Of a DNA stretch of 64,000 bases, positions 1 through 11,802 are shown one piece after another; the first letter of the stretch is position 1, and every line of letters begins with the position of its first letter. The position numbers were made by a program, and so were the translations under genes. The notes under the pieces are model-generated. The model searched no databases and was not told the origin of the DNA. It was given only the letters and a program-made list of their open reading frames with translations. This DNA is from Megaleporinus macrocephalus (Eukaryota; Chordata; Actinopteri; Characiformes; Anostomidae): contig CM038708.1 of NCBI GenBank assembly GCA_021613375.1, positions 31,415,559-31,479,558 of the forward strand. Reading direction: 5' to 3'.

Positions 1-1567
1 CAACTGATTATTATATTATTATTATAACGCCTCACTATGTACCTGCAGCTCCATTGAACAGAAACAGCCTATCAGGGAGTCAGTAGCAATATTAACTGAA
101 ATAATATCAAAAACACATTAAATAGTTTACAAACCTTGCGTTACCACTATGCACTACTAATGACGTGATCATGCGAGGTAGGATAAATTGCCAGTACACC
201 GGTGCTGGCTAACCACCTGTGCTGGCTAACCGCAAGTTTGAGAACCCACATGTGATAAATGTAGGATCACGCTTATCAAAGGAAGGTAATTCTTTGCTGT
301 GAAACAAGCAAAAACATGTAGAAGTAAAACAAGATCGGCACAAGAAACGGCTCAAAAACTGCTGCCAATGAGGGGTGGGGGGGTGGGGGGGGATGGGGGG
401 GTCTCACCACTGATCTTTTAAGACAGAATTTTGATTATCATCTATGTTTGCTGTGAGAGCAAAACCTTGAAATAAAAATTTATCTGGTGATAAAAGAGCT
501 CAGTAAAATCTGTGATAAGAAACCGGTACACCACAGAGAGTAAGTGAGGAGCTAGTGACCTGTGTCCAACCACTGAGCTCTGTCACGTCCATAACTGCTT
601 CAGGCAGTAAGATCTTTTTTTTTTTTTTAGCTTTCCTTCGAATTTAACAGCTTTATATTGTGTTTATTCCTGGACAAGGAAACAGAAAATCAGTTTTTTT
701 GCTACAAAATCTAAAACTACTAGACTCCCAACATCATAACATTTGAAAGAATTCATCCTCCATTTTTCTTGTAGCTCTTTTCTCCTGGGGGTCACATGAT
801 TGTGTACAAAACAGTTATTTCTCTTATTTATTTTATTTTACCGGACCAATTTCCTAAACGTGCTGTGCAGCTTAGTTTCCATATATGGACTGTATGGACT
901 GGGGAACAGAAAACATTTAGAAACGTTTAGACTTTGCATCAAATATTTAATTACAGAAAAGTTACTACTATTACTATTATGAGTATTATTATAAATATGT
1001 GTATCGTTTATAATTCACCCACATGTGCAAGTGGAAAAGCTGGGTCGGAACACAACAGGTAACACAGCAAGTTGACTGAATTCTTTTTTTATTAATCCAC
1101 CGGCTAAGACTGACTCCATATGGGGTAAGAAGTGGCAAGCGGCTTGCGGGGGCACTTGTCTTAATGCACACACAGTACATTTGCGGACTCGTATTCAATG
1201 GCTTTTGATAGGACTTATCAAAGTACAGTATTTAGGGGTGTGATTTCTTTTTATAATTATTGGCTGAATGTTTTTATCCTTCTTTCTGAGTAAATGCAGG
1301 AAACACTCTACCACTCAACATGCTTCTTTTTACTAAACCAAACTGGAATCTGAAATTTATAAAAAAATCATTTTTTAGTTTCATTCAAAGAATCAAATAA
1401 AGTGCTTAGTTCAAGGTTTTTTAGCACTAATGATTTTATGGCATGGCCATGCAATGGACTGGTGACGTAATCCTAATGCCCCCCCCAACTAGCAGGATAA
1501 AGAGGAAGATGCGGCAGCAATTTACTTGTGTAAACAGTACACTTGTTGGTGCATGTATGTAACGTAC
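1..1567. other. Intron 3 of the CYP7-family gene; no exon found
   Basis: AT-rich sequence on the downstream side of exon 3. No CYP7 exon 4 reading frame was recognised on the minus strand, so intron 3 probably exceeds 1.5 kb. A G-run cluster lies at 371-402; the short reading frames here have no recognisable content. Confidence 0.6.
371..402 (+). repeat. G-rich tract (potential G-quadruplex)
   Basis: Four runs of four to eight G separated by single T or AT spacers. It lies within intron 3 of the minus-strand CYP7 gene, so the transcript would carry the C-rich strand. Confidence 0.7.
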
Positions 1568-2157
1568 CTCAGTGTATAGTAGAGGCTCCAAAAGGCAGCT
1601 GGCAGTGTGTTGGCCTGCGACGCCCAAAGCATGCATACGTGTGTGCGTGCTTTCCCCATTTCATCCAAGTACATGTTATCAAACGCGTTCATCCTACGCT
1701 GAATAAGATCTGACATGCACATCCTTTGACAAAGTTTACCATGAAGCAACTTCTCCGCCAGCGCTTCCCTCGCCCGCAAAGCATGTACACACAGCTTGAT
1801 GGGCATGCCGGCTGCCAACACAGGGAACGCCCGGTCGAAAATCAAAAAGTCTTGCTTCGCCTTGTTCATGTATGTCCCGACAGCTCCCACGCTGTCTGCT
1901 TGTACTTCAGCCTTTTTGCCAAACAGTGTGAGGAACCCAGCCTCAAACATGATTCGGTTGGTGAAACACTGCAGTCCTTCCTCCTTCCAGCTGCCCTCGC
2001 TTGACAGGCGCCATCCTAAAACGGCCTGCAGATTATCCAGCATGGACTCAGACAGCTGCTGAAGGGCCAGGCCATGCAGTGTTTGTCTGAAGATGCCATG
2101 GATCATTTCGTATGCTTCATTGTACAGTGGAGTTGTGAAATCAGCGTGACCAAACAC
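1568..2157 (-). CDS. CYP7-family exon 3
   Basis: Acceptor TTTTGCAG ends at 2158 and donor GTACGT starts at 1567; length 590 bp, close to the size I recall for exon 3 of mammalian CYP7A1. It begins VFGHADF, aligning with the AFGH of CYP7A1, and runs through [28 protein letters not shown] and the I-helix [20 protein letters not shown]. It exits in phase 2, so exon 4 should start by completing an arginine codon; that exon was not found between 1 and 1567. Confidence 0.94.
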
Positions 2158-3174
2158 CTGCAAAACACGGCTCAGTGATGGGGTGGCAGCCAAAACAGCC
2201 AGTAACCTTAGAATCCTAACCTGCCTCCGTATAGAAAGGAATTTAAAGATTGTATTATTGGGAAAGTGTCACGAAGCTTTGATTAACAGATACTAGCCAG
2301 CATTGCCTGAAGCTACTGCATCATTAAAACTGAACCAAAAGAGTGAATAATACAACACATTACATCAAACATCAAGTTCTTATGAGCACACCATACCTCC
2401 AGAACACAGAAACAGCATGTTTCATTAAAAGGGAGTGTGGAAAAGGGGCAGTATTGTTAGTATGTTGTTAGTTGAGGTGTTGAGGAGCTGAAACAAACCT
2501 TCCTTAATAATCAAATAAATATGGTTAAAGCATTATAACCTCTGCAAGCCTCTGTAAACTATTTAAGTTCAAATCCTGACAGTGTTTCAGCCTAACTGGA
2601 TGCTGGGCAGTACATAAAATACTGAATTTTAAAAGGTACAATACTTTTGCTGACATTGCACTACTTTCTGTTTCATTCCAACTTACAAAGCTCAGAAACC
2701 TCATGATACATAACATATAGTGAATAGGGGTGCTGGTTTTTGACATTTCCTTATTGCCGGTTGACTTTTGGCTGATTCTAAGTCATTATATAAATAACAG
2801 AACTGGCTCTTTAGTGATCCACACTGCAACCTGAATAACAAAAAAACACTTTGCAATTTCATTCAAAGAATAAAGTCCTACATTTAAAGTCACACTGAGT
2901 TATTTAGTGTAATTATTTCAGGGCATTTTGGTTTTACTGTAGCAGCAACATCCAAATACAGGACAGGTTCACTTGTGTGACTCACATTATTTACCTTATA
3001 AACTTCTGAAACACACACACAGGCTAAAATAAACACGACTGCTGATTTTGGCTCATTCTAAAAGTTACAGTAGTCACTCCTGCTCCCTCCTGAAGAAACA
3101 TTTCACTCAGAAGAGTTTCCTTCTATTGTCAGAGTGCACGTCCTGTTCTCACTGTGTGCTCATACAACACCCAC

Positions 3175-3216
<42 letters not shown>

Positions 3217-3384
3217 ACTGACTTATAGAGAGAGGAGAGAGAGAAGGATAGATGGAGAGAGAGAAACAGGGAGAAAGAAAACAGAGGAAGAGAAAAAAGA
3301 GTCACAGATATAAAGAGCAAGAGAGTCAGAGGGAGGGAGGGAGAAAGGAACACAGAAATAGTCATATCTCTCCCTCTCTCTCTT

Positions 3385-3479
<95 letters not shown>

Positions 3480-3572
3480 GGGGGCAGCTATAGTCATAGA
3501 AAGAAAAAAAGAAAAAGAGGGGGAGGGGAGAGAAACAGAGAGAGTTATGGGGAAAAAGAGAGTTAGAGAGAA

Positions 3573-3614
<42 letters not shown>

Positions 3615-6600
3615 GAAAAGAGACCATTTACTGCTCACACATTTACTGTTATTATTATTTTCTTCTACAGACCTGTTACTTATTATTACTATATTTTACT
3701 ACAACATTTCTCTAAGATGTTCTTAAACCATTTAGCAGAGCTTCGGCAAAGTGCTAATATATGTCAATAAAGCAACCTTGAATTGAATTAATCTGAACTG
3801 AATTGAAGAAAAGTCTATAAGGCGGTATATGTACATTGGACTTGTTCATTCTCTCGTTTTCAAACCAGCATCCTTACCCGGTGAGAAAAGCTCATGGCGA
3901 ACTTATGAAAGTCGAGGTTTCTGCCCTGACGCATCACCACAGGGAAAGAGAAGGGGTCTGTGATGAAGGTCAAGTACTTTCCTGCGATCTTACATGTGAA
4001 GACATTTCCGTATTTCTCCTCCGTCGCTCGCAGGAAGCCCAGCGGGTTTTTAGCGTAGTCTAGCATGACACCAAAAAAGGGCAGCCAGCCTTTCACTAGC
4101 TGAGGTTCCCCCTTCTGCCTGCAGACACACACATACACACACACACACACAGACATACACACACACACATATACAGTTTTAAAATGTAAAATAATTTCCC
4201 TCCATTTTAATTTCCAGTGTTGTTTTTAGTGTAAAAGCCCGAGACTCATTTAATTTGTAAGGTGACACAACGGGCCAAATTCACTCAGAACAATATACGA
4301 TAACACCAGAAAATACACAGTCCTTCCTCCTCCCTCTTCACTCTTCACCAGTCTAGAAAAAAGCAATGCAAGTTAACCATCAAACTTTATCTCTTTATTC
4401 CCCAAGATCATCACCAGCGGTGGAAAGCAAAGCCAATGTTAACACTTGTTCTTGTTCTATTCATATCACTACTTTTCTTTGCTGCTAAATGTGGGCTCTT
4501 GCCAGGAGAGGTGGTGTTTACTTACCTTTCATTGGCTCCATGTCTTTAAATGAACTAACCGGAAGCAGAACCTTCAACATGACTAACTAAAGGTTAGAAT
4601 ACGCTGTCAGGGCAGCGGTGCTACTTCTTCATCCTCTGATGTTTGACTGATTCAACTCAATGCTGCAGTGACTCAGTGACTTATATCGCGTCCACTCTTT
4701 ACCGTACACATTTTTTTTACTGACCTCAAGAACTTTCGAAGAAATCTGAAGGAATCATTTGTTATACCTTAGTAGTTCAATCTAAGAAGCTGGTGACCTT
4801 TTCTGCTAACAGTAATCTCAAACACATTCAGTGAGTCTGAAGTCTAGACTCAGCAGTTCTTTGTTTTATTTGCACATGTTCCCCATTTTGGTGCTCATCC
4901 TTTTCTCACTAACTGATTACACATCTACACATGCTTTCAGAGCGTGTCAAAGAGTTCTCCCAGTGGAATGTCTCAACTGTGGGTGTTTTCCACTCTGAGG
5001 AAAGAGTGGAGCTTGTTTATCACCTTGCTTGAAGTGCGTTTCTGAAACTTTTAAGTGCTGTTTATCTGATGTTCACAGTATTGGTGGACTATCAGGACCA
5101 CCATGCTCATTACTGGCTTTTCCCCATATTTCCCTTTAACTTTGATATGACCTTAGATATGACTCCTAAAAAAGAAAAGTTTGTAATATTTCTTTGAAAT
5201 AAAATAGAACTGAAGCTTATTTATTAGTGTCTAGGTTTGTCCGGGTAGTAACCCACGGCTTCCGGATTCACTGGGGTGTACATATGAGGTGACACAGAGG
5301 TCAAATTCCATTATTTAACATGGGAAAAACTAGAACATACCATTCAAATATGAGAATAACAACTGTTGACTTTCAATGTCAGGGAAAGGCTGTAAAAACC
5401 AGCTACTCGCCTGAGACTTTTGACGAGAAATCAAATAAATATAGTGCAGTCTCTGCTTTTGGCACAGTGCTGCAGGTGTTTCTTACACTTGATAAGACAA
5501 AACAAACTAGATAAACCAGAGCGAATGCCTGCAGATAGACACACTAAATAGGTTTGAAAACGTCTGCTATGTATATGCACTATAAAGGCTGCTAACTTGG
5601 GAGGTTATAGCTCAAATGCCATTGATATCACTGATATCTATTCAAGTGGGCCAAGCCTGAGGTCAGTACTGTGAAGAAGTGGATCAGTGAGGCTAAAGAG
5701 AGGCTTCAGGACTGTGTGAAGTTAACAGACTGGTGTGTGTTTGAGGACTCTACAAGCGGCCTGGATGAACATACTGACACAGTAACGTCCTACATCAGCT
5801 TCTGTGAGGACATCTGTGTTCTGACCAGGACTCGCATTAGATATAATAATGACAAGCCCTGGTTTAACGCCAAACTGAAGCACCTGCCGCAGTCCAAGGA
5901 GAATGCATTTAGAAGTGGGGACAGGATGCTCTACAACAAGGCTAGGAACACACTGAAGCAATCACTGGAGCAGTGTGTCGTACCAGCGATCCACAATAAT
6001 TCCCATCCCCAAAAAGCCAACCATCTCAGGACTGAATGACTACAGCCCTGTCACACTGACCTCTGTGGTCATGAAATCCTTTGAGAGGCTGGTTCTAACA
6101 CACTTAAAGGAGATCACCAACCCCCAACTAGACCCCCTGCAGTTCGCATATCGGGCCAACAGGTCTGTGGATGATGCAGTGAACATGGGACTTCACCACA
6201 TCCTCCAGCACCTCAACCGTCCAAGTACATATGCAAGAGTTCTGTTCTTGGACTTCAACTCCGCCTTCAACACAATCATCCCTGGACATCTACACACCAA
6301 ACTGACCCACCTCAGTGTGCCAGCCTCCACCTGCCAGTGGATCATAAACTTCCTCACTGGCAGAGAGCAGCAGGTGAGGCTGGGAAAGATCAGGAACCAG
6401 GACCATCAGCACAGGTGCTCCACAAGGCTGTGTTCTCTCCCCGCTGCTCTTCTCACTCTACACAAATGAGTGTACCTCCACGGACCCCAAAATCCTGAAG
6501 TTTGCATATGATTTGACAGTCATTGGTCTCATCCAGGACAGTGACAAGTCTACAGACGGGTTGTGGAGCTATTAGGTCCTCTGGAGCAACCACAACAACC

Positions 6601-7439
6601 TGGAGCTGAACACAGCCAAGACAGTGGAGAGGAGAGTGGACTTTAGGAGAAGCCCTCCAACCCTTCCAGCACTCACCATCCTCAACAGTACTGTAACGGC
6701 TGTGGACTCCTACAAGTTCCTGGGTACAATAATCTCCAAGGACTTGAAACGGGACTGCAACATCAGCACCATCAAGAGAGCTCAGCAGAGGCTGTACTTC
6801 CTGCGTCAGCTGAGGAAGTTCAACCTGCCCAAGGAGCTGATGGTGCAGTTCTACACCGCCACCATAGAATCTGTCCTCACCGCATCCATCACAGTGTGGG
6901 GCAGATCAGCCACCAAACACCACACCCACAGACTGCAGCGCATCATCAGGTCTGCAGAGAGAACCATCGGTGTGAAGTTACCCTCCCTACCGGACCTGCA
7001 CACGGCCAGAGCCAGGAAGCGGGCAGCAAACATCGTCTATGATCCGTCACACCCTGGACAAGTTCTAATATCTTCCCTCAGGTCGGCGTTTCAGCCAGTT
7101 GAGGATCAAGACCTCCAGACTTCAGAGAAGCTTCTTCCCACACGCCATCACACTCATAAACAGCTGAACATCACACACTACATTCTAAATACAGTCTACT
7201 ACATACATACATTCATATTTAGGATGTTCTCTCACTCTTCTTTCTTTGTATTGCACTTTTATTTATTTGATAGTGTCTCAGAACACTCAGTACCACCGTT
7301 TCCACCAGTGACTCTTCTGTTCTTCATATTTATATCTATTTAATTCAGTCTGCACTGTCCTTACTGCTGCACTCAGAACTTTACTTTAAATATACAACTC
7401 TGCACATGTTACGTTTACAGGTGTGTCTGTGTGTGTATG

Positions 7440-7490
<51 letters not shown>

Positions 7491-10400
7491 GAGGATGAAT
7501 AGGTTGGGTGTGTTTGTTACTTCTGTATTGTCAGTTATCGTGCACTGTGAGCTTCTGTAATCAAAAACAAATTTCTTGTATGTGTGGCCATACTTGGCCA
7601 ATAAATTCCGATTCTGATTCTGAAGTATTATCTGAATTTACTGCATCAGTAATAAAGGAATGACTTTTTTGTTTTAAAATACGAGTCTTGTCACTTTTAT
7701 TATGGCACACCTCAGTGCACAGCAGACATAAACACGTCTGAGGCACAGAGGCTTTACCTTGCTGAGTCATTAGGAAATAGCTAAAAGGAAACACAGACTC
7801 AGAGACTGTGTGTGTGGGGGTGGGTTGGGGGGAGCAGTTACTTGGCGTTATTAAAGCTCGTAGCAAACTCATGCTTGTGGATTTGGATATGACGCAAGAA
7901 TTTACTCATGAAAGAGATTTCCTCATGAAACTGAACTGGAACCAGATGTGGGAATGGATGATATCCAGGAGCAGCTTCACACACAGGCCTGGGAAACTTA
8001 CCGACAGTAGAAATCCTGTTCTGTTCTGTGCCTCTGATTAATAATTGCATTGAGAATAAAATGTAAATTACTTCTACATTTCTTTAAATTAAAACATAAT
8101 AGCATGATGTATGTTATGTCTTGCCATGTTTCTCATCCTTTCTTACTCTGCCTTTGTTTGCTCTCCTGTCACTTCCATGTGCTCTTGGTTTTTTTTTTTA
8201 TTGGCTTTTTGTTGTTTTCTAGCTCTTCCTAGTTTGTGACTCCTCCCTGTCCCAGGTATTTAAACCTATTTAAACCTCTCTGTTTGCTCCTCGTCTTTGT
8301 CCCGCATTTGTGAATGCGTGCTTTGTGAACCTCTGCTATTCTGTATCCTGCTTTGTGAACTTGTGAGGATCTGGTATTGAGTTTCTGTACATGCTGTCTT
8401 TTGTTCTTTGAATTGTTCTTTGTGTCATCATGGACTCTCCTGCTATCTCTTTCTGTCTGTCTCTCGAACCAGAACAGATCTGTGGATTTATTTTCACCTT
8501 CCTCGCCTGATACTTTACCATCACAGTGCACAGATTAAGCTACCCCACCTCCAATGAGTCATCTTTCTTCATATCTGTCTGTCTAAAAAAAATCCTACAT
8601 CAAAGCATTCAAATTTTTAGCACAACCATGTGGGCCACAATAATTCTTTGAAATAAAATAGAACTGAAGCTTATTTATTAGTGTCTAGGTTTATCTGGGC
8701 AGTAATCCATGGCTTCCAGATTCACTGGGGAGTACATATGAGGTGACACAGAGGTCAAATTCCATTATTCAACATGGGAAAAACTAGAACATACAATAAC
8801 ATTCAAATATGAGAAAAACAACTGTTGACCTTCAATGTCAGCGAATATCTGTAAAAACCAGCTACTCGCCTGAAAAAGCCCACAGGGTGGGTTTGGTGTA
8901 AAGAGAACAATGACTACACTGGGAAGAACCTGATGCCCACTGTTAAGTATGGTGGCTATTCCTTGATGTTGACATGGCTGGTTTTCTTCCAAAGGCCCTG
9001 GGAACCTCGTTATGGCATCACAGACTCCATGAAATTCCAGGACATTTTAAATCAAAACCTGTCCACCTCTGCCAAGAAACTAAAAAATGGGCCATCTTTG
9101 AATCTTCCAGCAAGTCCATGATTCAAATCACATGTCCAACACACTCATCCCCTGATCTTAACCCCACAGAAAACCTCAGCTGAAGAAGAGAGTGCAGGGC
9201 CCTGGAGGAGAGGACCTAGGGCCCTGGATGATCTGGAGAGATTCAATAGTTTTCTCCAACCTTATGTTACAGGAGAGGACTACTTGCTGCTTTATTGGAA
9301 AAGGGTGGTTGTACAAGTTTTAAATGCAAGACGACAGAGGTGGAATTTTCTCGTTCTCAGCGCAACAATTTCTTATACCCCTCTTCAGGGGCAGATCTAC
9401 AGGATGGCAAGGGGTGAATCTCCATTTTGGCTGGGAGGCGGGACATTCCCCAAACAGTGGATCCTTTGTGGTTTTGATGTTCAGTGAGAGGAGCTGCAGC
9501 TCATATATCCAGTAGTGATGCAGTGATTTTACTAAGTTTGAATTGACTAATTTTCAGGTTTAATATTTCTTACTGCTACACTGCTGTGCTAGAGTCCTCA
9601 CCTACCTTGTCTGGTGCGATGAAGGACCACTGTTCCATGTCTGATCACCGTGCAGATACACATCTTTTACAGTCAGACACATAGATGGCAGCGTGAAGCT
9701 CAACGTGTGGAATCACATCACTGCTTTAACTAGTTTACAAGAAACTATACCCGCAATAAAGCGTTAACTTACACTAACCAACAGTGCAGCATTACTCTTT
9801 AACATTTTAAATAGTTTCCCAATTTAAACACCTCTGTGGTTCATGAAATATTTTATACTATTGTGGTGCATGCTAACAGGTCACACCCTTTTTTTAGGTT
9901 GCAGCAAAATCCCCTCCAAATGTCTGTGCATGTCCTCGTCCCAAGGCATGACAAGGAATAGTGTATCATCACCGTCCAAATAAAAACAAGTATCTCTAAA
10001 ATAGTACCTTTATAGGAGAAGACAGAGACGCTCTTTACTATCAATGTAAGTTCATGTAAAGATGTTTTATTCCATTTCTACTGGTCCATTCATTATTAAA
10101 CTTTTACAGCTTATGAAGATCAGCTGTCATGTTCAAAAGAAAAAGAAAAATGAAAAATCGTCTAAAGTGGATGCATGTTTTTTCCTGGGATATATGCAAA
10201 TGTGTGAGCCTCCATTTCAACTGCAAATAGCAGCTTTTGGCCAGCCTAAAAAACTATTTTGGTTAAACCTGCAGTGAGACCACACGTCTGTCTCATTGCA
10301 GTGGACACAGTTCAGAAGAGGACTGAATGATAAATTCAGTACAGTGAAATCTATCATGTCCTACCAAATTATTACTTTCCCAACAGAAAATCAGCAGCTA

Positions 10401-11065
10401 AAGCAGACGTGTTGGTTGCTTCTGTTTAGCTGTTTTTCAAAGTTTGTTCATAAACATATACATACTAAACAGATCTGTGTTACACAACATGACAGCAGAT
10501 TAAAATGATTTAAGACAGCTGCTGTACAAAACTATGCAGCTTAGACCGCCATCCCACCCGGGTGCATCATTAACTTGTCCTTGTCTCTGCCAAATACTCC
10601 ACAGTTCACTCTAGTTACTGACTGTGCCAATAACTGTGAACTCTGTTCGTCTGTGTTCTGCTGCTCCCCAAAGCAGTTCATGATGAGCTGAGCTCTAGTA
10701 CAAGAACAATGTCCCGTCTGCAGATCCGCTCTACTTACTTATTTATTTAATTACTCGTATGAAGAGATTGCTTCATAGCAGGAGGTAAAAATCCACCCGG
10801 GGAATCCCAGTGCCTCTAAAATTAAACCCTTCTCTGAGCAGTCAGACGCAGGCTGGATCTACTTCTACTTTTACAGCATGAAAGAAAGTCTTACAGAAAG
10901 GATCAGATTCTGGAGGCGCTCGTAAAAACTCGGGGCTCAGCTACTTTTCTCTGTTCGCTTCTCCGCTTGTTCAACTCACCGTCTCCTCGGCGCTCCGCAG
11001 ACTCTCAGCAGTAAGAGAGAAAGTCCAGCAGCCACGAACACACCGGCGAGTAGCCATGCAGCCAT
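1568..11065 (-). CDS. Cytochrome P450 family 7 gene (CYP7A1-like), 5' part, exons 1-3
   Basis: Join of 11065-10980, 4118-3878 and 2157-1568 on the minus strand (86, 241 and 590 bp); phases match at each junction and every intron is GT-AG. The product starts with a hydrophobic ER membrane anchor ([20 protein letters not shown]), then basic residues and a GEP hinge, then [26 protein letters not shown] and the I-helix [16 protein letters not shown]7 enzymes are ER monooxygenases that 7-alpha-hydroxylate cholesterol or oxysterols in bile acid synthesis; the AN-T I-helix lacking the usual acidic residue is a family trait. Exon 3 looks closest to CYP7A1, while GWLPFFGV in exon 2 is nearer CYP7B1, so a fish-specific subfamily is possible and no symbol is assigned. 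The C-terminal half, with the ExxR motif and heme-binding cysteine, is beyond the left edge, so this is about 60% of a roughly 500-residue protein. No frame break is seen. Confidence 0.93.
2158..3877. other. Intron 2 of the CYP7-family gene
   Basis: Non-coding. From about 3178 to 3613 it is dominated by purine and AT microsatellites; the rest shows nothing recognisable. Around 3771 a short segment ending in TTGAATTGAATT resembles the tail of the dispersed repeat at 12.4-12.9 kb. Confidence 0.7.
3178..3613. repeat. Composite (GA)n-(TA)n-(GA)n microsatellite
   Basis: A (GA)n tract at 3178-3213, a GA-rich imperfect stretch, a pure (TA)n tract at 3391-3477 and a second GA stretch ending at 3613. 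The reading frames across it (runs of SLSLSL and YIYIYI) are repeat artefacts. Confidence 0.95.
3878..4118 (-). CDS. CYP7-family exon 2
   Basis: Acceptor CTGCAG ends at 4119 and donor GTAAGG starts at 3877; length 241 bp. It encodes the proline/glycine hinge ([16 protein letters not shown]) and the first beta-sheet region ([18 protein letters not shown]), ending in SFSHR. A CA-rich microsatellite directly abuts the acceptor and forms a false upstream reading-frame extension (VCVCVCV) that is intronic. Confidence 0.92.
4123..4172. repeat. (CA)n-rich microsatellite next to the exon 2 acceptor
   Basis: Imperfect CACACA/CATACA repeats immediately upstream, in gene orientation, of the CYP7 exon 2 acceptor. 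On the transcribed sense it reads TGTGTG. Confidence 0.9.
4376..4675. repeat. Dispersed repeat copy, partner at 22303-22610
   Basis: Shares a scattered but collinear match with 22303-22610, including CATCAAACTTTAT-type starts, the stretch around CATTGGCTCCATGT, and GGTTAGAATACGCTGT versus GGTTAGAATATGCTGT. The copies are clearly diverged with indels. No terminal repeats or coding capacity are seen, so the class is unknown. Confidence 0.6.
5191..5426 (+). mobile_element. Tc1-like element fragment (5' part), paired with 8645-8881
   Basis: About 235 bp closely matching 8645-8881. It includes a short frame starting MGKTR at 5320, which looks like a decayed Tc1-family transposase N terminus. After about 5430 the two copies diverge. 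No intact transposase is present. Confidence 0.6.
5975..7190 (+). pseudogene. Broken reverse transcriptase of the L2-like LINE
   Basis: Reading frame shifts near 6410-6470 and again before 6624. The catalytic motif around 6501-6512 reads FAYD where FADD is expected, so one catalytic aspartate is lost. The C-terminal part has the usual RFLGT-like ([12 protein letters not shown]), [16 protein letters not shown] and [12 protein letters not shown] blocks. Flank and frame evidence show it is not functional. Confidence 0.88.
7441..7488. repeat. (TG)n microsatellite inside the LINE 3' end
   Basis: A nearly pure TG run upstream of the LINE tail. Confidence 0.95.
7623..8644. other. No recognised gene
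   Basis: Part of CYP7 intron 1. Short open frames on both strands have no recognisable domains. A pyrimidine-rich 8.2-8.5 kb segment with ATTTAAACCTATTTAAACCT could be part of a dispersed repeat, but no partner copy is visible in this window. Confidence 0.5.
8645..9330 (+). mobile_element. Degenerate Tc1-like transposon fragment
   Basis: The first 235 bp match 5191-5426. From about 8880 it carries decayed transposase sequence: [15 protein letters not shown] at 8933, corresponding to the conserved PTVKHGGGSIM block of Tc1 transposases, then [11 protein letters not shown] at about 9145-9180, the block before the last catalytic acidic residue. The element is internally deleted and frame-broken, and no inverted terminal repeats are visible. 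Confidence 0.75.
10000..10160. repeat. Dispersed repeat family, one of about five copies
   Basis: Sequence around TCAATGTAAGTTCATG, CTACTGGTCCATTCATTATTAA and the following A-rich run recurs in diverged form at about 19500-19650, 36400-36560 and, in shorter matches, 43510-43590 and 53740-53780. It has no coding capacity, and its ends are not defined. Confidence 0.5.
10980..11065 (-). CDS. CYP7-family exon 1 (start codon and membrane anchor)
   Basis: The ATG is at 11065-11063. It encodes 28 residues plus two bases (a leucine/valine-rich anchor followed by APRRR across the splice), ending at a consensus donor GTGAGT from 10979. The split arginine codon is completed by the first base of exon 2. 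A longer reading frame over the same bases (start 11156) is out of frame with the anchor and with exon 2, so it is a shadow. A second ATG at 11058 is also out of frame. Confidence 0.92.
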
Positions 11066-11800
11066 GAGCCAGCAGAGCAGCAGAGCAGCAGTACAGATCC
11101 TCTCCGTTAGCTCTTCTTCTCTCCGTCCCGCTCAGGACTGTATCTCTCTGTTTCACCTCCGTTCTCTATCTCTCTACTGTTCCGCTCCGCTCCGCCCCTG
11201 CATCCTGATTGGCTGAGAGTCCAGGATTGAAACATTTATTTATTGTTTTATTAGATTGAAACACGATTAAATCACTTTCTAAAGGAGTTTCAGTGAGAGA
11301 TCCATTCTGCACCACACGCCTCAACACTGTGTTATAAGTGTTAACATTTATTATTTTAAATGCTCTATAATGTATTTAATCACTATTGTAAATTGTCATG
11401 TCTACTTATAAGGTCCTACAATGAAGGTTTGTTTCTCTTTTTTTGGGAGCTCATGAATATTTTGATGAGCTCTGCTCTGATTGGCTGGTTTACAATGAGC
11501 CCTCATGACGATCATGCTGAAACGTGCTGAAGTAGACTAGTGATGCACGAGCTCATGTTTTCTAGAATTTACTCCCGCCGCTGGAACCGATAGCTTCGAC
11601 TCCTCCACTCCAGTGTTAACCAAAACAGTGCCGGTGGTAATGAAATACAGCAGAGATTAAACTTATCGTCATTTCGCTATTCAAAAGAGGCCTTTAAAAG
11701 AGACTATAAGTCAGTTTCAGGTGCGAGGAGAATCTCTGAGTACTGAGAAAATCTTTGTTTCAATCTACCTTAAGTGACTCAGTGGTTTCAGGGAGCACTA
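11066..11800. other. CYP7 upstream region
   Basis: Contains the CCAAT/GC boxes and then AT-rich sequence. At about 11447-11490, GAGCTCATGAATATTTTGATGAGCTC is part of a repeat seen inverted at 50296-50335. No gene is recognised. Confidence 0.5.
11192..11213 (-). promoter_or_regulatory. CCAAT box and GC box upstream of the CYP7-family gene
   Basis: On the minus strand GCCAATC (11213-11207) is followed by GGGGCGG (11198-11192), about 130 bp upstream of the start codon. The area is GC-richer than its surroundings. No clear TATA box is seen between here and the ATG. This is a motif-level inference; the start site is not defined. Confidence 0.45.
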
Positions 11801-11802
11801 GT

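Larger units (their letters stand above)
5650..7622 (+). mobile_element. Degenerate L2-like non-LTR retrotransposon (LINE)
   Basis: Plus-strand remnants of a fish L2/Rex-type LINE in three frames: a linker region (5671-6000), the reverse transcriptase (about 5980-6620) and the C-terminal domain (6624-7190). RT is recognised by [25 protein letters not shown] and [11 protein letters not shown]. The 3' end has a (TG)n stretch and finishes with an AATAAA followed by GATTCTGATTCTGA, a tail typical of L2-like elements. The 5' end and endonuclease are missing, and an internal deletion joins the linker to RT near 5972. It is dead and sits in intron 1 of the CYP7 gene, in antisense orientation to it. 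Confidence 0.92.
4119..10979. other. Intron 1 of the CYP7-family gene
   Basis: A 6.9-kb intron containing a CA microsatellite (4123-4172), a dispersed repeat (4376-4675), a Tc1-like fragment (5191-5426), a decayed LINE (5650-7622) and a second Tc1-like fragment (8645-9330). The segment 7623-8640 contains no recognised gene. Confidence 0.8.

Noticed and set aside
3174..3638. Ser/Leu- and Tyr/Ile-rich frames
   Set aside because: GA and TA microsatellite translation on both strands.
9600..9660. Possible minus-strand exon [11 protein letters not shown] before GTAGGTGAGG, inside CYP7 intron 1
   Set aside because: Its phase does not match CYP7 exon 2 and there is no other support; left unannotated.
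10971..11156. 61-residue minus-strand frame over CYP7 exon 1
   Set aside because: Out of frame with the membrane-anchor frame that joins exon 2 in phase.
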